Below are positions 61,982 through 64,000 of a stretch of DNA of 64,000 nt, piece after piece. Positions within the stretch are counted from its first letter, which is position 1. Each line of letters opens with the position of its first letter. The translations under genes and the position numbers were made by a program. The notes below the pieces were generated by a model. That model did not search any database. It was not told the DNA's origin and saw only the letters and a list, made by a program, of their open reading frames with translations. Origin of the DNA: Rhodopirellula sp. (GTDB lineage Bacteria > Planctomycetota > Planctomycetia > Pirellulales > Pirellulaceae); the NCBI GenBank assembly GCA_024644085.1, contig JAHELS010000006.1, forward strand, positions 1-64,000. The letters run 5' to 3'.

Positions 61982-62794
61982 ATGCACCGCAACTTACGGA
62001 TCCTGCGTCCGAACTGGATGCTCATCACAATCACCGGATCTCTTTGTGCGCTGATTTCATTGGCGTCGGCCGCCGAGTACCTCAATGGGATCGAGTGGGA
62101 CTCGCCGCCGATCGTAACGCCGGGTGAGACGAATTCGGATCCGCCGTCCGACGCGATCGTGCTGTTTGATGGAGACGATCTGTCCCAGTGGACGAACGGG
62201 GAAAACTGGAAGGTCGAGGATGGCGTGGCATACTCAGGGAAAGGAAAGATCGTCACGAAAGAATCGTTTGGCGATTGCCAGCTACATCTCGAATGGAAGT
62301 CTCCCGTGCCACCCAAGGGGACCGGACAGGGACGCGGAAACAGCGGTCTCTTTCTGATGGACAGGTACGAACTGCAAATTCTCGATTCGTACGAAAACGA
62401 AACCTATCACGATGGCCAGGCCGGCGCGATCTACAAACAGACGCCGCCCGCCGTTAACGCGATGCGGCCGCCGGGGGAATGGAATACGTACGACGTCTTC
62501 TGGACCGCTCCGCGCTTTGATGACGAGGGTGGGCTCGTATCACCGGCTTACATCACCGTGATGCACAACGGTGTGTTGATCTTGAACCACTTTGAATTGC
62601 TCGGCGACAACCCATTCTCTCGTCCGCCGGCATACAACGCCCATCCTCCCACCGGACCGATTTCGCTCCAGGATCACGGCAACCCGGTAGGATTTCGAAA
62701 CATCTGGATCCGCGAGTACCAGGACGCGAAAGGGAAACAGGTTCGCAAACCGTTCCTCAAGGATGGCGACAAAGAAACGCCGATCGAGGACTAA
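61982..62794 (+). CDS. DUF1080 (3-keto-disaccharide hydrolase-like) secreted protein
   Basis: VLFDGDDLSQWTNGENWKVEDGVAYSGKGKIVTKESFGDCQLHLEWKSP, GNSGLFLMDRYELQILDS. Confidence 0.9.
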   Translation: MHRNLRILRPNWMLITITGSLCALISLASAAEYLNGIEWDSPPIVTPGETNSDPPSDAIVLFDGDDLSQWTNGENWKVEDGVAYSGKGKIVTKESFGDCQLHLEWKSPVPPKGTGQGRGNSGLFLMDRYELQILDSYENETYHDGQAGAIYKQTPPAVNAMRPPGEWNTYDVFWTAPRFDDEGGLVSPAYITVMHNGVLILNHFELLGDNPFSRPPAYNAHPPTGPISLQDHGNPVGFRNIWIREYQDAKGKQVRKPFLKDGDKETPIED

Positions 62795-62960
62795 GTGACT
62801 CGTCCGCAGCACGCGCCCGAGCATCATCGGCTCGAAATAACGACGCTGTGTCAATCGATCGTACGCGGTTGCGTGTTGCGACAACGATCAATCCACCATC
62901 GGATCGTGGTATCCTTCCCGAGCTGCCCTCTGCTGTGTGCCGGTATGTGTTGATTGAATC

Positions 62961-64000
62961 ATGTCATTGATTGTTCTCATTCGACGACGCGGTGCGACTG
63001 CAAATCTGTTGTCACATTTGCTTGCCGCCATCCTGGTCGCCACTTGCGGCTGTGACTTCGGTGGCACCAAACCGCCCGATCCGCTGGCGGCTCCACCTGA
63101 GCGCGAAACAGTGGTTTCATCGCCAGCGGCGACGATGGCAAGAATTCGCCGGCAGGCGGATGCCGGGAACATCGACCAGGCGGAACGTGAGCTTGAAGAT
63201 TACCTGCTTCGGGAGCCGGGCGATTCACAGGCGCTCGTGCTGGCATCGGAAATCGCCATGTCCCGCGGACGCTACGACCAGGCATTCAAGCTGCTCGATG
63301 ACGCCGCACGATCAGCACCCCAAGACGCGGCCAATCTTCGTATGCGTGCCGCACTCCTGTTCGCGAACCGCGGCCAATGGAAAGAAGCAATCGGGCGGCT
63401 CACAGCGCTGGTCAAAGATCATCCCGAGTTGGACGAGGCGCGTACTCAACTCGTCGAATTGCTGAATCAACGCGGATTTCGGTTTGATGCCAACGAACAT
63501 ATCCGCGAGCTGATTCGTCGCGGTGGTGTTACCAAAGAGTTGCTCGGCGGACTGATGGTTCCCGCGCGGACTTACACCGGCAATCCAATCGACGTCGATC
63601 TTTCGGACACGCATCAAGTGAACCGAGTTGGTCCGTTGAACGTTGCCCGAGACTTGCTCAGCAAGGGGGATGCCGAAAATGCATCGAGAATCCTCGGCGA
63701 GAGCGACCCGGTCCGAGAGAGAAACCCGTGTGCGGTGGCGTTGCAGGGTCAAACCCTGCTCGCCGCCCAGGATTTTGCGGCACTCGAGAACTGGCTTGAT
63801 CAGGTTCCATCGGAATGTCGCCGGTATCCCTCTTACTGGATTGCGTTGGGTGGCCGGGCGATGCGTGGACGACAGCATGACCAGGCCGTGCGGTTGCTGG
63901 CCGAAGCGGTCGTGCGTGAACCGGGTGAGCTGGCTGTTAACGACCGGATGACTCAGGCGCTCGCCGCCGGCGGTCACGTCGACGCGAGCGAACGATTCCG
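62961..64000 (+). CDS. TPR-repeat protein (runs off the window end)
   Basis: ATG 62961 opens a frame with no stop to 64000; lipobox-like LVATCGCDFGG; TPR-like AGNIDQAERELEDYLLREPGDSQALVLASEIAMSRGRYDQAFKLL; not in the ORF track because it lacks a stop. Confidence 0.8.
   Translation, partial: MSLIVLIRRRGATANLLSHLLAAILVATCGCDFGGTKPPDPLAAPPERETVVSSPAATMARIRRQADAGNIDQAERELEDYLLREPGDSQALVLASEIAMSRGRYDQAFKLLDDAARSAPQDAANLRMRAALLFANRGQWKEAIGRLTALVKDHPELDEARTQLVELLNQRGFRFDANEHIRELIRRGGVTKELLGGLMVPARTYTGNPIDVDLSDTHQVNRVGPLNVARDLLSKGDAENASRILGESDPVRERNPCAVALQGQTLLAAQDFAALENWLDQVPSECRRYPSYWIALGGRAMRGRQHDQAVRLLAEAVVREPGELAVNDRMTQALAAGGHVDASERF

Noticed and set aside
1-64000. Prophage, integrative element, anti-phage locus, rRNA or tRNA genes
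   Set aside because: No integrase, transposase, phage structural or restriction genes recognised, and no rRNA or tRNA identified by eye; a tRNAscan-SE/Infernal run would be needed to exclude small RNAs.

Overview
The window is a 64 kb, GC-rich bacterial chromosomal segment with a strong planctomycete (Pirellulaceae/Rhodopirellula-like) character: a DUF1559 prepilin-like protein, DUF1080, a type I sulfatase, many Ser/Thr kinases, a futalosine menaquinone pathway and an enlarged SecA. Most of it is housekeeping: mqnD/mqnB, tsaD, UDP-glucose dehydrogenase, trpD, hisH, hisE-hisG, rseP, dxr, ftsH, waaA, secA, htrA, MATE, rhomboid and an IscA-like protein. Two parts stand out. (1) A probable selenoprotein gene (30043..31425) is split in the ORF track by an in-frame TGA inside a deiodinase-like motif (FGCLT-U-PPF). 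A SECIS-like hairpin lies directly downstream, and the Trx-like domain is fused to a DsbD-alpha-like domain and C-terminal EF-hands. (2) A signalling cluster (39.6-51.9 kb) encodes an FHA/coiled-coil/acidic giant protein, an ECF-like sigma factor, a translationally coupled predicted pseudokinase and a Zn-ribbon Ser/Thr kinase, convergent with a TPR-like protein whose CHAT-like domain appears to lack its catalytic residues. The window also has several unrelated short tandem repeats (16-20 bp period) in intergenic gaps and in-frame 15/18/30 bp repeats inside the signalling genes. All family calls come from reading the translations; no database search was run.
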